Source of the DNA: Echiichthys vipera
Lineage: Eukaryota > Chordata > Actinopteri > Perciformes > Trachinidae
Direction: 5' to 3'
Assembly (NCBI GenBank): GCA_963691815.1
Contig: OY829667.1
Location: 21,836,587-21,900,586 of the forward strand
Length of the DNA stretch: 64,000 nucleotides
A model generated the notes under the pieces. The model was not told where the DNA came from, searched no databases, and saw only the letters and a list, made by a program, of their open reading frames with translations. Position numbers and translations under genes: made by a program. Below, in pieces: positions 45,515 through 57,769 of this stretch (position 1 is the stretch's first letter; every line of letters starts with the position of its first letter).

Positions 45515-47450
45515 GGAACCAATGGGTTTGGGGCTGAGATCCTCAGACAGGGTCAAAAGATGCAGAGACATTCTAACACGTTGTTGGTTTTGGTCCTTTC
45601 ATGGGGTTTGTTGACAAAAATAAAATATGGAACACCAGACTTTTCCTTCAAGTTTTAGGACACCACCCATATAGAGATGCTTTGCATTAACTGACTTGTT
45701 CTTGTGATCACTGTTATCAAAAGTCCCACACATCAACTGCAAATCCAAGCAAAAGCTGACCACTCATTTCGGTCATCAGATACACATGCGTCCTTATTAA
45801 TTTATTGCTGTCCATTTGTGATCCCTGTATGCTCCAGAAGTTGAAGCTGAGAGTGTGTGTGTGTGTGTGTGTTCGGGTGTGTGCTTGAATTAGATTTTTT
45901 GCCGTCATAGACAACCAGGATTTTATTTGAAAGCTGGTTGAATTGTGTACAGGCTGATAAAGTGTGTTTGGTCTTTATCCGTGTAACAATATGATCCTCA
46001 CTTTGCTGTTTACTTTGTGTGATCCAACAGAAGAATACAAGAAATGTCAATAAGACACCACTGAGTTCATAAATGAGCATCTTGTTTCCATGGTGATAAC
46101 AATATATACATATTAACAGTGCAAATATCTATGCGGGCATGTATGACTTTATCAAATGATTACTAAAAAAAAATAAACCTGATACGCTAAAACGGCATAG
46201 CAGCTGCAGTGTGTACATGGCAGAACAATAAAACTGTACATGTGTCAATGTGAAGTGATGTAATTCTTTCCCACAGCAGCTGAAAGGAGTTCAGTTCAAG
46301 GAGTTCAGCTGACTGTGTTGACAGAAGGTGATGGTGTGTGTGTGTGTGTGTGTGTGTGCGTGTGTGTGCGTGTGTGTGCGTGTGTGTGTGCAGCCTGAAT
46401 ATTACAGCAGTTGAGTGCAGGAGGCAGCACAGCTCTAGTTTGATTGTTATGAGGCTTTACAACATGAGTAATTTGTTAAAGGTTGAATATGTAGAATCTT
46501 TTTTGAAAGCTATATTCTAAAATAAAAAATACACCCACAAGGAGTTTTGAGGGGTGCAGAATGAAAGTATTGCTTTTCTATAAAAACATATACTGTATTT
46601 AGTCAGAAGTAATATTTGAAATTTTGATGGGTTTGACAATGACTTTCAGTCCCATTCTGTTTCCATTGTAGCAGCCAATAGTGTTGGGCGTTGCTGGTTG
46701 CCAGAGTTGTCTGTTGTTGGGTGCAGCTACTGTAGGCTGGCACTGGGTGAAATGGAGTTTGCCAATCCTGCAGCTGCTTCGGAGCCTCAGTGAAGGTTGC
46801 GTTATTTGTCCCAGAGTCAATATAGACCAAGCATTCACTCTATGGACTGAGATAAAGGATTTCAATGGCATTAAAACGCATGCCCAAGTGGCTGCATTTC
46901 TCCTTGATCACTAAGATCACTTTCCTCTTTACTTAGCTGGAAAGGCTAACGGTAACTGCTAACGGTAACTGAAGCTAGACACAGCTGTTATAAAACATGG
47001 GGCCTGCGTAGTCATTTAATATGGTCCTACGTTTTGATAGCCAGCCTGTCCATAGAGTCCATATATAGTCTACAGAGAGGGTGACTGACCATACCGCTGT
47101 TTTTAGAGAAGTAGCCCACGCAGTAGCCTTTGCTCTTTTTATGCAGTTAATCCTGTGAGACAAAAATCTGAAGGCTCACACATATGGGTAAGTTACACTG
47201 AGATCACAGATGTCAGAGTGTGCCGGTTTGGCTGAGATCACAGATGTCAGAGTGTGCCGGTTTGGCTGAGATAGAGAAGATACGCATCATGTCTTGCTCC
47301 ATGTAATTTTGATAATTTCACGTTTCAGGACCCCGAAAGTCACCACAAATAGTAATATTGTCTTGTTAGACGGAAACACAACCGATATATGTCGATGTAT
47401 GCGACCAGACAGACTGTAAATGACCAGGGGGGCGAAGGTTGGCACTGCAG
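45515..47450. other. Intergenic, with GT microsatellites and a small tandem duplication
   Basis: GT repeats lie at 45851-45872 and 46335-46392 (the latter interrupted by GC steps). Around 47197-47272 a GAGATCACAGATGTCAGAGT unit of about 38 bp is present twice. No coding region supported. Confidence 0.6.
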
Positions 47451-47479
47451 TCAAGGCAGGCTGCGAGTTTAGCATGGTG

Positions 47480-48150
47480 GCTATTGCTCACCTCTGGGCA
47501 GAGCACCGTACAGCCCTACTGCCGAGATCAAAGCCCTCTTTGTCAATCTCAAAGCCTCCATTTCAATACTCAAAGCAAAGCTGGTAAATGCAAATCTACA
47601 AGACGAGCGTCTGCTAACACTGGAGGCCTCCTATGCCACGCTAACAAAGAACAATGCTAAGCTCTTAGCAAAAGTCAGCGACCTGGAATCCAGTGGTCGG
47701 TGCCATAATATCTGTGTGATCGGCCTATCTGAATCAGTGGAGGGGCCACGGTTGACAGCCTTCTTCGCGGAGCTGCTAATAGAGGTTTTCAGTGAACACT
47801 GCACACTATCCAGATCCAAAGGGATAACAGACAGTCATTATCAGGCTGCAAAGCACAGCTACCAGGTGAAGGTGAAAATCATACGCGAAGCCCGCGCCAG
47901 GAGAGGGAAGCTGCAGTACAGAGGCTTCACATTGCCATCTACAAGGATTATGCACCAGAGGTGGTGGAGAAGCGCCAGAAATACAGAGAGGTGATATCGG
48001 AGCTTTATAACCTTGGCTTCAATCCCACGCTGCTGTTCCCTGCCAGGCTTGTCATCACAATGAAGGACGGAGGGAGGAAGAGAATCTCTTTGGTCAACAA
48101 GGTGAAAGCCTTCATTACATCCACCCGCACGGAGGGGCCTGATGACCGTG
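47480..48150 (+). mobile_element. L1-type LINE ORF1 remnant
   Basis: The plus strand encodes, across two frames, a coiled-coil-like stretch (LTKNNAKLLAKVSDLESSGR), an RRM-like VIGLSESVEGPR, and VEKRQKYREVISELYNLGFN then LLFPARLVITMKDGGRKR. This is the order in the L1 ORF1 (transposase-22) protein of fish. A frameshift lies near 47960. It is followed by a TA microsatellite, and I can find no ORF2 directly behind it. Confidence 0.8.
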
Positions 48151-48151
48151 G

Positions 48152-48179
<28 letters not shown>
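48152..48179 (+). repeat. TA microsatellite
   Basis: Fourteen TA units directly after the ORF1 remnant. Confidence 0.95.
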
Positions 48180-48183
<4 letters not shown>

Positions 48184-48867
48184 TATAGCTGCGCTTTAAC
48201 AGCCCTGGACTGGTCAGAGTTTATTTTTTGACTGCATCGTTAACAGTTAAAGTCCTGATGGGCTGCTGAAATTCTGTCTGTTAAAAAGTTTTGAACAGAA
48301 ATCGCCAAATGGACATTTTAACGCACTGTGGACATCTCGACTCGAGAACCGGTGTTTTCCGATGCTTTTTAAATTCCTGTTTCTTCATCCTCTTTCTGTG
48401 CCTGCTCACACTATTATGTGAATTTGGATTATCTTTAATCGGCCTCTGTGCCAAGCACTGGAAGCTCGTCCACATGTGGATTTCAGTCCGTAACTATATA
48501 TTTTCTTCACAGCTTTATTTGATCTTATCTGAAGTATTCTTTATTTCTGTTTGGTCAAAGGGCTTTACTAAAGCCTGACACTTGTCATAGACTGATGTAC
48601 AGAGGTGTCCTGCATCAATACAGCATATGCATTCGAGTCCAGGCTGGACGGTGGGGTTTCATACAGGCATTTTATTAATCTTATCACTCATGGCCTGCCT
48701 GCCCTAAGGCATCTTAGCACCCCCTGCTGTCTAATTTAATTTAATTTAATTTAAATTTGAATTCTATGAGAGTAGCCCTCAGATTGGTCACCATGTTATT
48801 GTTTTATGTTGCTTTGTTCTGTTTTATTTGTGATTGGGCTTTTTCTTTGTTTTGTTTTTATTTTTAA
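48180..48867. other. Probable 3' flank of the LINE remnant
   Basis: Unassigned AT-rich DNA with a small TTTAA repeat near 48735-48755. No gene seen. Confidence 0.4.
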
Positions 48868-49760
48868 GGGCCAGAGCATCGACAAAGTCGCCGTCGAGGA
48901 ACCTATTGTATCCCTAGTGATTTTTATTATTATCATTATTAGGGCCCGAGCACAGACAGCGTCAGCGGGGGATCTATTGTTTGTATTTTCTATTGTAATT
49001 CTTCCCTATTATTAATTATTATTATTATTATTATTAATATTATTATTTATCATTTATATTATTCAGAACCTATTTCCAGGATCTCCAGTTCTGTGTTACA
49101 ACACAGTCTGTTACAACTACTTGGCCTGGCCCACCACGGCCAGGCTGATTGATGAAAAAGCAGGTGCTCTGCAATTTAGCCTCAGCCATGTCGGGAAGGT
49201 GTACAGACCAAAACTGAAGTCCATCCATTGAAAACTCTAGGATAAGTTTGTTAAAGTACAGAGCAAAGTTTTGGAAAAAAAACGTCAAGAAATTAACAAA
49301 AATGACATGTTTAAATCAAAATGGCGGACTTCCTGTTGTGTTTAGGGCAAACCACCAAGAGGATATTTTGTGTGTCTCTGCATTCTTCACATGCCTACCA
49401 GTTTTCATAAATTAGGTAAAGGCATATTGAGGGGCTGGGCTTTGGCAATATTCAAGGGGGCGCTATCGAACTAGTTTGCCAAGCCAAGAATGAGACCCAT
49501 AAAATATCAAATTATTCACCACTTCTGGTCAGTGTGCAAAGTTTCACAAAAAGTTATACATGTTGATGCCTTCAAAAATGAAATTTAAGAAGATTTAATT
49601 TTAATTTAAAATAATAATAATAATAATAATCATAATCATTCCAATTGCTATAGGGTCCTCGCCGACTTAGTCGGTGCTCGGGCCCTAAAAAAAAAAATAA
49701 TAATTATCTTTTCAAATACAATAGGGTCCTCGACCGACATAGTCGGTGCTCTGGCCCTAA
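48868..49760 (-). repeat. GGGCCCGAGCAC-type interspersed repeat, inverted copy
   Basis: AGGGCCNGAGCA motifs occur at 48868, 48939 and (inverted, TCGGTGCTCGGGCCCTAA) at 49670 and 49741. The inside (GGCGGACTTCCTGTTGTGTT near 49323, GGGGGCGCTATCGAACTAG near 49456) is the reverse complement of sequence at 56460-56610. It is a teleost repeat family, and I cannot place the superfamily. Confidence 0.7.
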
Positions 49761-49774
49761 TAATATTCTCATGT

Positions 49775-52376
49775 CATTTAATTTTCAACCGCTTATCCAG
49801 GGTCGGGTCGCGGGGTTAGCCGCTTTAGCAGGGGACCCCAAACTTCCCTTTCCCGGGCCACATTAGCCAGCTCTAACTGGGGGATCCCGAGGCATTGTGA
49901 AAGAAATTCTCTGGAGTCCTCAGTGTTTCTCAAATCATATCTTTACTAAATACTGCTGCAGACAGGAGAGGTCAGACCAACAGCCGGGTCTCAATAATCT
50001 CTGCCTGTCTCCAAATTTCTTCAGCAGATATACAAGTCACATCAAAGCATCTTACAAACACAAGGACATTAAAGTAACAAAAACAAACTACCCAATGTTT
50101 ATGACCCCAGTGAATGTTATCAGTGTTTAACGACCCCCCTTTTGTCACCATTTGCAAACCCCCCTGTGACTCCTATCCACAATCCCCCCCAGCAGTCATT
50201 CACAGCGTGACTGTTAATCAACATACAGGGATTTACATTATAAATAAAAAGTTAGGTCAATCTTTGGTTATTTCTCACAGCATTCCCAGGCCAGTGTGGA
50301 GATATAATCTCTCCACCTAGTCCTGGGTCTTCCCGGAGGCCTCCTCCAAGCTGGACGTGCCTGAACACCTCCCTAGGGAGGCGCCCAGGGGGCATCCTTA
50401 CTAGATGCCCGAACCACCTCAACTGGCTCTTTTCAACGCAAAGGAGCAGCGGCTCTACTCCGAGTTCCTCATTAATTGGCTGAACTTCTCACCCTATCTC
50501 TAAGGGAGACTCCAGCCACCCTCCTGAGAAAACCCATTTCGGCCGCTTGTACCCGCAACCTCGTTCTTTCGGTCATGACCAAGCTTTTATGACCATAGGT
50601 GAGGGTAGGAACGAAGATTGACCGGTAGATCCAGAGCTTTGCCTTCGGACTCAGCTCTCTTTTCATCACAACGGTGCGGTAGAGCAACTGCAAAACCACC
50701 CCCACTGTTCCGATTCTCCGGCCAAATTCACACTCCATCGTCCCCTCACTCGTGAACATGATCCCAAGGTACTTCAGCTCCTTCACTTGGGGTAAGGACT
50801 CATTCCCTACCTGGAGTAAGCAATCCACCGGTTTCCTGCTGAGAGCCATTGCCTTAGATTTAGAGGTGCTGATCCTCATTCCAGCCGTGGAATGACACTT
50901 GGCTGCGAACGGATCCAGTGAGTGCTGAAGGTCACTGTCCCAGACTTCCACGCAATGTTGAAGAGACGTGTCAACCAAGACAGCCCCTCCAAACCCAAAG
51001 CTTTCAACATTTCTGGACGAATCTCATCAATCCCTGGGGCTTTGCCACTGTTGAGTTGTTGGACTACCTCAGTGATTTCCGCCATAGATATTGACAATAA
51101 TTCCCCATCAGCCTCCAGCTCTGCCTCTACAAAAGACGGCGTGTTAGTCGGATTAAGGAGTTCCTCAAAGCTCCTTCCACCGTCCGATTACCTCATCGGC
51201 TGAGGTCACCAGCGTCCCGTCCTTACTTTAAACAGCTTGGACGGTTGCCCGTTTCCCCCTCCTGAGATGTCAAATGGTTTTCTAGAAGCACCTTGGTGCC
51301 GCCCAAACTCCTCCCACACCCGTTGCTTTGCCTCTAACACAGAAGAGGCTGCAGCCCTTCTGGCCTGTCGTACCTTGCAACTGCCTCCGGAGTCTTCTGG
51401 GATAACATATCCTTGAGGCACCTAAGACCTTGAGGCCACAGCTCGCCGCTGCAGCTTCAGCAATGGAAGCTTTGAACATTGCCCACTCCGGTTCAATGCC
51501 CCGAACCTTCACAGGGATGCCAGAAAAGCTCGGCCGGAGGTGTGAGTTGAAGATCACTCGGACAGGGGCCTCCTCCAGATGTTCCCAGTTCACCGGCACT
51601 ACTGGTTTTGGCTTACCTGGTCTGTCCAGAATCTTCCCCCATCCTATGACCCAACTCATCACCAGATGGTGATCAGTTGACAGCTCTGCCCCTCTCTTCA
51701 CTCGAGTGTCCAAAACATACGGCCTAAGATCAGATGATAAGATCACAAAATTGTTCATCAACCTTTGGCCTAGGGTGCCATGGTACCACGTACACTCATG
51801 AGCATCCTTATGTCCGAACATGGTGTCAGTTATAGACAATCCATGACTAGCACAGAAGTCTAATAACTGACGACCACTCGGATTTAGATCAGAGAGCCCG
51901 TTCTTCCCAATCACGCCTCTCCAGGTGTCTCCATCATTGCCCACGGGGGCGTTGAAGTCTCCCAGCAAAACTATGGAGTCCACTACTGGAGCCCCATGCA
52001 GGACTCCATTCAGGGTCTCCAAGAAGGCCGAATACTATGAACTGCTGTTCGGTGCATATGCACAAACAACAGTCAACAACAGAGTTTTCCCCCCTACCAC
52101 CCACAGGCGTAAGGAGGCGACCCTCTCGTCCACCGGGGTGAACTGAGTATCCCCACATCCGCCCGGCGCCTCACACCCCGGGCAACTCCAGAGAAATATG
52201 GGGTCAAACCCCTATCCAGGAGTACGGTTCCAGAACCAAGACTGTGTGTGGAGGTAAGCCCCACCAGATCTAAATGGTAGCGCTCCACCTCCCGCACAAG
52301 CTCCGGCTCCTTCCCCTTCCCCCATTCCACGTCCCCCACGGCCAGAAGCGCACCCAGCCCCAGCGGTTCCTCCTGC
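49775..52376 (-). mobile_element. RTE-like LINE, minus strand
   Basis: On the minus strand from 52376: an N-terminal endonuclease frame with DSIVLLGDFNAPVGND (about 51980) and GAELSTDHHLVMSWVIG (about 51690), reverse-transcriptase motifs KAPGIDEIRPEMLKALG (about 51040) and LKYLGIMFTSEGTMECEFGR (about 50770), then a C-terminal AEMGFLRRVAGVSLRDRVR (about 50510). Several frameshifts separate the parts. The 3' end carries GGTTGAAAATTA-type tail sequence at 49780. A 384-bp element is inserted at 49896. Order and motifs fit the RTE/Rex group; clade is approximate. Confidence 0.85.
49896..50279. mobile_element. Small DNA element inserted in the LINE
   Basis: The ends are TGTGAAAGAAAT and, inverted, ATTTCTCACA. 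GCAT lies on both sides (49892-49895 and 50280-50283). The flanking LINE sequence (GATCCCGAGGCAT, then TCCCAGGCCAGTG) becomes continuous if it is removed. No coding content. Confidence 0.7.
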
Positions 52377-54060
52377 TCGGGCTCTAACAATAATAATCAT
52401 TCCAATTACAATTACAGTAGGGTCCTCGACCGACGTAGTCAGTGCTCGGGCCCTAATAATAATAATCATTACAATTACAATAGACGTCTATTGTAATTGG
52501 AATGATTATTACTATTATTTTTTTATTATTATTTTTATTATTGTTATTATTATTATTATTTTTCCTCCTCTTAAATCGAATTTTTGAAGGCCTTAACATG
52601 TATAACTTTTTGTGAAACTTGCTCGATAGCGCCCCCTTGAATATTGCCAAAGCCCAGCCCCTCAAAATATCCTCTTGGAGGTATGCCCCAAACACAACAG
52701 TCCTGAGGCCTGAGGACAACTACATGCTAATATCGACTAACAGACACAGCGCCATCTACTCGCAACGGGAAATCACACTTATATGGCATAGGTGTAACCC
52801 TGGTAAAAATTCATTGCATAATAAAAACCAAGATGTTTCAATTAAAAACACTGAAATATCACAGTGGAAAAATCAATTCATGAAATAAAATGATTTGTTT
52901 ATGATTGAAAAATAGATGTTCGCTTAAAAAAAGAGAACTAGAACTGCAATAAAATAAGCTATTTAGAGTTTTAATTTGTTGAGCTTGGATGGAGATTTTC
53001 TTTCCTCCAATCGGAGAGAAGCTCCCGCCTATTGACCTGAGCGGATCGAGTTCACTTCCTCTGAAGCTGCTAGGAGAGACAGAGAGAGAGAATGAGTAGC
53101 TGCATTGAACACGAGTCACGATACACACACTTTGGGACGGTGAAACAATAAAATAAACGTGGATAAAACTCAGAGAAAACTGTCAGAGAAATCCCCCGGA
53201 CGACCTGGACCTGTGTGAGCGCAGTTGGAGCCGCTTGGGAGGAAAAACGCATTGGTGAGCAATCGGTTTGAAATGCTAAATTGCAAATGCTAATAGCGAA
53301 ACATCGGAGCGCTAGCTCCTGGTGCTCATTAGCATCAGGGCAGGCACACTAGATAATGCTGAAGCATTAATCTGACATTTTCAAGACGTTCATTTTCTAT
53401 TTGTTTTTTTGTGCACACTGAGCTGTATGATGTATGTGTTTAGCACTTTATCTGTGAACTATAAGATCATTTAGCTACAATTTTATACTGAAAATTGTGA
53501 TTTCATTACAACAGTTATTCAATAAAAAGTTATTCACTATTGAAATAGTTTGACTAGATTTAACATGATTTATGTTCTATAATTCATTGAGAGCTGAGAA
53601 AATTAAAATGAATGCTCTGACCCTACTTATCGTAGGTCAGGTTATTTTCATTGGACCCTATTGAGATTTGGACCACCTGGATGTTGGAGCCAGTCGAAGT
53701 TTGATGGCGAGCCACATCCCGGAGGATACTTAGAGATACGACGACGCGGAACCTGAATCCTTTTACAAAGTTACACATACACACCATCCACAGACAAGTG
53801 AGGTGGGACTGATTTTCCACCTATACGGTGCTGAATGAACTAAACTTTAGAATAAAAGAAGCTGCAAACTTAATTTCATTTCTTCTATTTTCTATACTTA
53901 CCCGGGTACGAGTTGTAATTGTGTCATCTTCCCCATCTTGTAATAAATGTAAGCATCATTTTTCTTAAAGAATATACTGTGCGAGTGCCAGCGACCAGCC
54001 ACCTCTCTGACATGCACCGGGTTTGAGGGCCCGTTCATCGCTGCTTGCAGCTTTAATTAT
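52377..54060. repeat. More copies of the GGGCCCGAGCAC-type repeat
   Basis: TCAGTGCTCGGGCCCTAA at 52438 and GAGGGCCCGTTCATCGCTGC near 54026 mark ends of this family. 52620-52710 is a partial copy of the block seen at 49.4 and 56.5 kb (GATAGCGCCCCCTTGAATAT). Between them, 52900-54000 has no coding sequence that I can support. ATT-rich simple repeats join the pieces. Confidence 0.6.
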
Positions 54061-55205
54061 TATTATTATTATTATTACATCCAAAACTATATAGACTTTG
54101 TGAACAAAGTTCAAGACTTAAAAATGGATAAAGATGAAACCATGGTATCCTACGACGTGACTTCCTTGTTCAGGCTTTGGCCACAGTAAGAAAGCGGCTC
54201 ACACAACTCCTTACACAACTGAACAAATCTCAAATCAGACAACATTTGCCAACTTCTGGATTTGTGCCTGAACACCACATATTTCCATTTTAATGGCACT
54301 TTTTACAGACAGAAACACGACTGTGCCATGGGTTCACCAGTATCCGCTTTTGTGGCAAATCTATACATGGAGGTGGTAGAGGACAAGACTTTGAAATCCT
54401 TCAAAGGAGTAACCCAGAGCCATTAGTTCAGATATGTGGACGACGCATGGGTTAAAATCAAATCCAAAGAGGTAAAAACTACCGAACATATAACCTCTGT
54501 GGACAGAAACATCAAGTTCACCAGAGAAGAAGTCAAGGACAATAGTTTGCCTTTCTTAGACTGTGACAGGGGGCCTCCACATTGGGGTATACAGTAAACC
54601 CACTCACACAGATCAATATCTACTGTTTGACTCCCACCACCCCCTGGAACACAAGCTTGGAGTTATCAGAATACTGCAACATAGATCTGATAACGTACCC
54701 ACCAGCTCACAAGCTGAAGAACGCAAGCACCTGAGAGGCGCCCTCACAACTTGTGGCTACCCCAGCTGGACCTTTGTGAAGACGGAAGCTGCTTCCACAA
54801 TGAAAACCAAAGTGGTTGAGAAATAAAAAGAAAACAAGAGAAACAACATAGTCATTCCGTATGTGGCAGGGGTATCAGAGGAACTCAGGAGGATCTTCAA
54901 CAAACACTGCATCCCTGTGTATTTTAAACCCAGTAACACACTCAGATAGAGACTAGTACATCCCAAGGACAGAACACCACACACCCACAAAAGCAATCTG
55001 GTTTATCTTGTCCAATTCAACTAAGAATGCAAAGATCTCTACATTGGAGAAACAAAACAACCACTGCATAAACGCATGGGCCAACACAGGAGAGCTAACT
55101 CCTCAGGCCTGGACTCTGCTGTCCACTTACATCTCAAGGAGAAAGCCCACTCCTTTGATGACAACAATGTCCAAATCCTGGACAGAGAGGACAGATGGTT
55201 TGTAA

Positions 55206-55605
55206 GGGCGTGATCACACTGTCCTCCCGGACCGAGACCCGGACTTTAGGGTACTTGTCCCCCCTCCCTCTCCCCCCCGCGCCCCAGCCCCGTTTGTACT
55301 CACACTACCAGGGCCTCGGCCAATGCTTCTTGCTGTCCACACGCCATCAAGCCGTAACACGTCACACGCATTGATCGCGTGTGTGGCTTTGTTTACAAAT
55401 CTTTCCATAGACCTCGGAGTTTTTGTGCGTCTTGTCGACTGTTTTTTAATATTTTCATCCAACCAAATCTGCAGTAAACACTCCACCTCCGCACCACACC
55501 AACGTGAACCTTTCACCACCATTGTTGTTGTTGTTAAATGTCCGCGCATGGTCCGTCCTTCTATTTACATGTCCGAACAGACGGACATAACGCTACTGCC
55601 GTAGG

Positions 55606-55637
<32 letters not shown>

Positions 55638-55831
55638 GCGTGCACGTGCGCACGCTCATGCTCGTACATGTGCAAACGGCTCCGCTAAAGCCCACCTCTT
55701 TCAGCGGGCCGTGGACGGTCCGCTGGCCGCAGTTGAGCGCGGAGCGGGTGCGCTCACACTACTTAAAGGTACTAGACTTTAGCTGAAAAACCGGTTTTGG
55801 CCGCGGCCAAAAGGACAGTGTGAGCACGCTG
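55206..55831 (-). mobile_element. Harbinger MITE, copy 3
   Basis: 626 bp from GGGCGTGATCACACTGTCC to GGACAGTGTGAGCACGCTG, with TAA at 55203-55205 and 55832-55834. The insertion splits the Penelope-like endonuclease frame, and deleting element plus one TAA restores the reading frame. A CGTGCT hexamer array is at 55607-55630. The Myb-like frame on the minus strand (about 55525-55400) is broken. Confidence 0.93.
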
Positions 55832-56180
55832 TAAGAGGAGTTAAAGAAGCCATCCATGCAAAAGTAGAGAAACCATCACTAAACAGAGGAGGAGGTCTGA
55901 GACACCACTTTCATCCCTTCCCAAGAGATTCAACAATCTAACCTCAAAGAACAACTGTTCACAAATGGCCTCCTGTGACTCTAACGACTTTCATTAAGAC
56001 TCAATAGAGCACTAACAAAGTCGAAACCTACTTCCCACCAACGACTGCCACTCTAACGACAGTCGTTGGCACTTGGAGCACAAAAGGTTCCAGTGACATC
56101 ATCGGCCTTGTGAGAGGTTAAATTCCTGGATCTCCACACCAGTTAGTTGGACCAGTCCCAGCCTGGTCAGATGCGTACAT

Positions 56181-56220
56181 GAACTGATGAAGCCTCTTGG
56201 ATGAGAGGTGAAACGTCTTC
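56181..56220 (+). ncRNA. Candidate type I hammerhead ribozyme of the Penelope-like element
   Basis: The hammerhead core is complete: CTGATGA (56184-56190), a stem II hairpin with CCTCT pairing to AGAGG around TTGGATG, GAAA (56210-56213), a minimal helix III (AC/GT) and the cleavage triplet GTC (56215-56217). Stem I is GAA (56181-56183) with TTC (56218-56220). Penelope-like elements are known to carry minimal hammerheads with very short helix III. Activity is not shown. Confidence 0.75.
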
Positions 56221-56315
56221 CTAGACAAATAACCAAGTCCAGTTGCTTTTGACTGAAATTGCTTTGGGGATAACGACGACCTGGACAAATGAGAACATAC
56301 ACAGGCCTATTATTA

Positions 56316-57370
56316 ATGTTATTATTTTTTCTCCTCTTACATAGCATTTTTTAGGGCCTAAACATGTATAACCTTTTGTGAAACTTTGCACACTGATCAG
56401 AAGTCGTTAAAAATTTGATATTTTATTAGTCTCAGTTTCGGGCGTGGCCAATTAGCTCAATAGCGCCCCCTTGAATATTGGCAGAGCCCAGCCCCTCAAT
56501 ACGCTTTCACCTACATGTATGAAAATTTGGTGGCATGTGAAGAATGCGGAGACCCACAAAATATCCTCTTGAAGGTATGCCCTAAACACAACAGGAAGTC
56601 CGCCATTTTGATTTGAACATTTTGGTTCTTTTATGGCAGTTTTTAAAAAAAAACTTTGCTCTGTACTTTAACAAACTGGTGGAGTTTTCAACGGAATGAC
56701 TTCAAAGTTGGTCTGTACACCTTCAAGACATGGCTGACGCTAAATTGCGGAGCATATGCGTTTTCATTAATCAGCCTGGCTGTGGCGGGGCCTCAAATTT
56801 CGACGCCATGCCATGAACCAGGAAGTGGTCTTTAAAACTTTAAAATCATGACCATACGTTGTCTAATCTGTCCCGAACTTCTCAGGTATGATTGGCCTCT
56901 CGGCCTGAGAAAAGTATTTACGTATAGTCATAGTGCCCCCTGCTGGTAACAGGAAATGACATGTTTTTTTACTTCAACGTCCTCGGCCTGACTGGTTCAT
57001 AGCATCCTCCACAAAAGTGGTGATGACAGCCTCAAGACGCGAATGATGCTTCATTGTGACCATGGGACGATGTCATGTAATGGCACAGCTGTGACAGCAC
57101 GGCAAATTTCGATGCAACACCATGACAAAAGACACCACTGAAACTGCACACCAGGTGTTCAGATCTTTTCCAAACTTCACATGTTGGATAAGACACCCGC
57201 TCTAACACGTTTGTGGGACAATTTAAATCGTAGTCATAGCGTCCCCTACTGGTGACAAGAAGTTACATTTTATATATTTTGATGTTCTTTTCCTAGCTGG
57301 TTGAACACAACTACCTCAAATCCTGTCAGCACATACTTAAGACCTTCATGATGCTTGATCATGTAGCTTT
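56316..57370 (+). repeat. GGGCCCGAGCAC-type repeat, plus-oriented copy
   Basis: Contains AATAGCGCCCCCTTGAATAT (56459) and AACAGGAAGTCCGCCATTTT (56590), the inverse of 49.32-49.47 kb. The part from 56830 to 57370, with CATAGTGCCCCCTGCTGG and CATAGCGTCCCCTACTGG, continues the same family. Together with 48.87-49.76 kb it frames the LINE and the Penelope-like element. Confidence 0.65.
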
Positions 57371-57769
57371 TGGCTTTACATCAAATTCTGTTGTCGTAGC
57401 GACCATCCTTCTACTACTCCTTCATCGAGAGCATCATCACGTTCTCCATCACATGCTGGTTCTACTCCACCAGCCTCCAGAACAGAAACCGCCTGCAGAG
57501 CGTCGCCACGGTCTGTTCTAAGATCATTGGACTTCCTGTTAGAACTTTGTCGACCATCCACGAGCAGCAGACACTCGGGTTAGCTGGTCGGATCATGCAG
57601 GACCCCTCTCACGCTCTCTTCTCAGCGTTTGAGTGGCTCCCCTCAGGACGCCGTCTTCGCTGTCCCTGCTGCAGGACACAGAGGAGAAGAGCAACCTTCA
57701 TCCCCAGGGCTGTCCAGCTCCTCAACTCCTGACCCCTCTGACCATCCCCCTCCCCACTCCTGACACCCT

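Larger units (their letters stand above)
54077..56315 (+). mobile_element. Penelope-like retroelement, 5'-truncated, plus strand
   Basis: Reverse-transcriptase motif A (MVSYDVTSLF near 54140), the catalytic FRYVDDAWVK near 54427, then KPTHTDQYLLFDSHHPLEHK at 54590. The C-terminal GIY-YIG endonuclease region begins near 55017 (CKDLYIGETKQPLHKRM). These are diagnostic of Penelope-like elements. The frame is broken by small indels and by a Harbinger MITE at 55206, beyond which it resumes (RGVKEAIHAKVEKPSLN at 55835). The 3' non-coding part contains a hammerhead-like motif. Confidence 0.9.
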
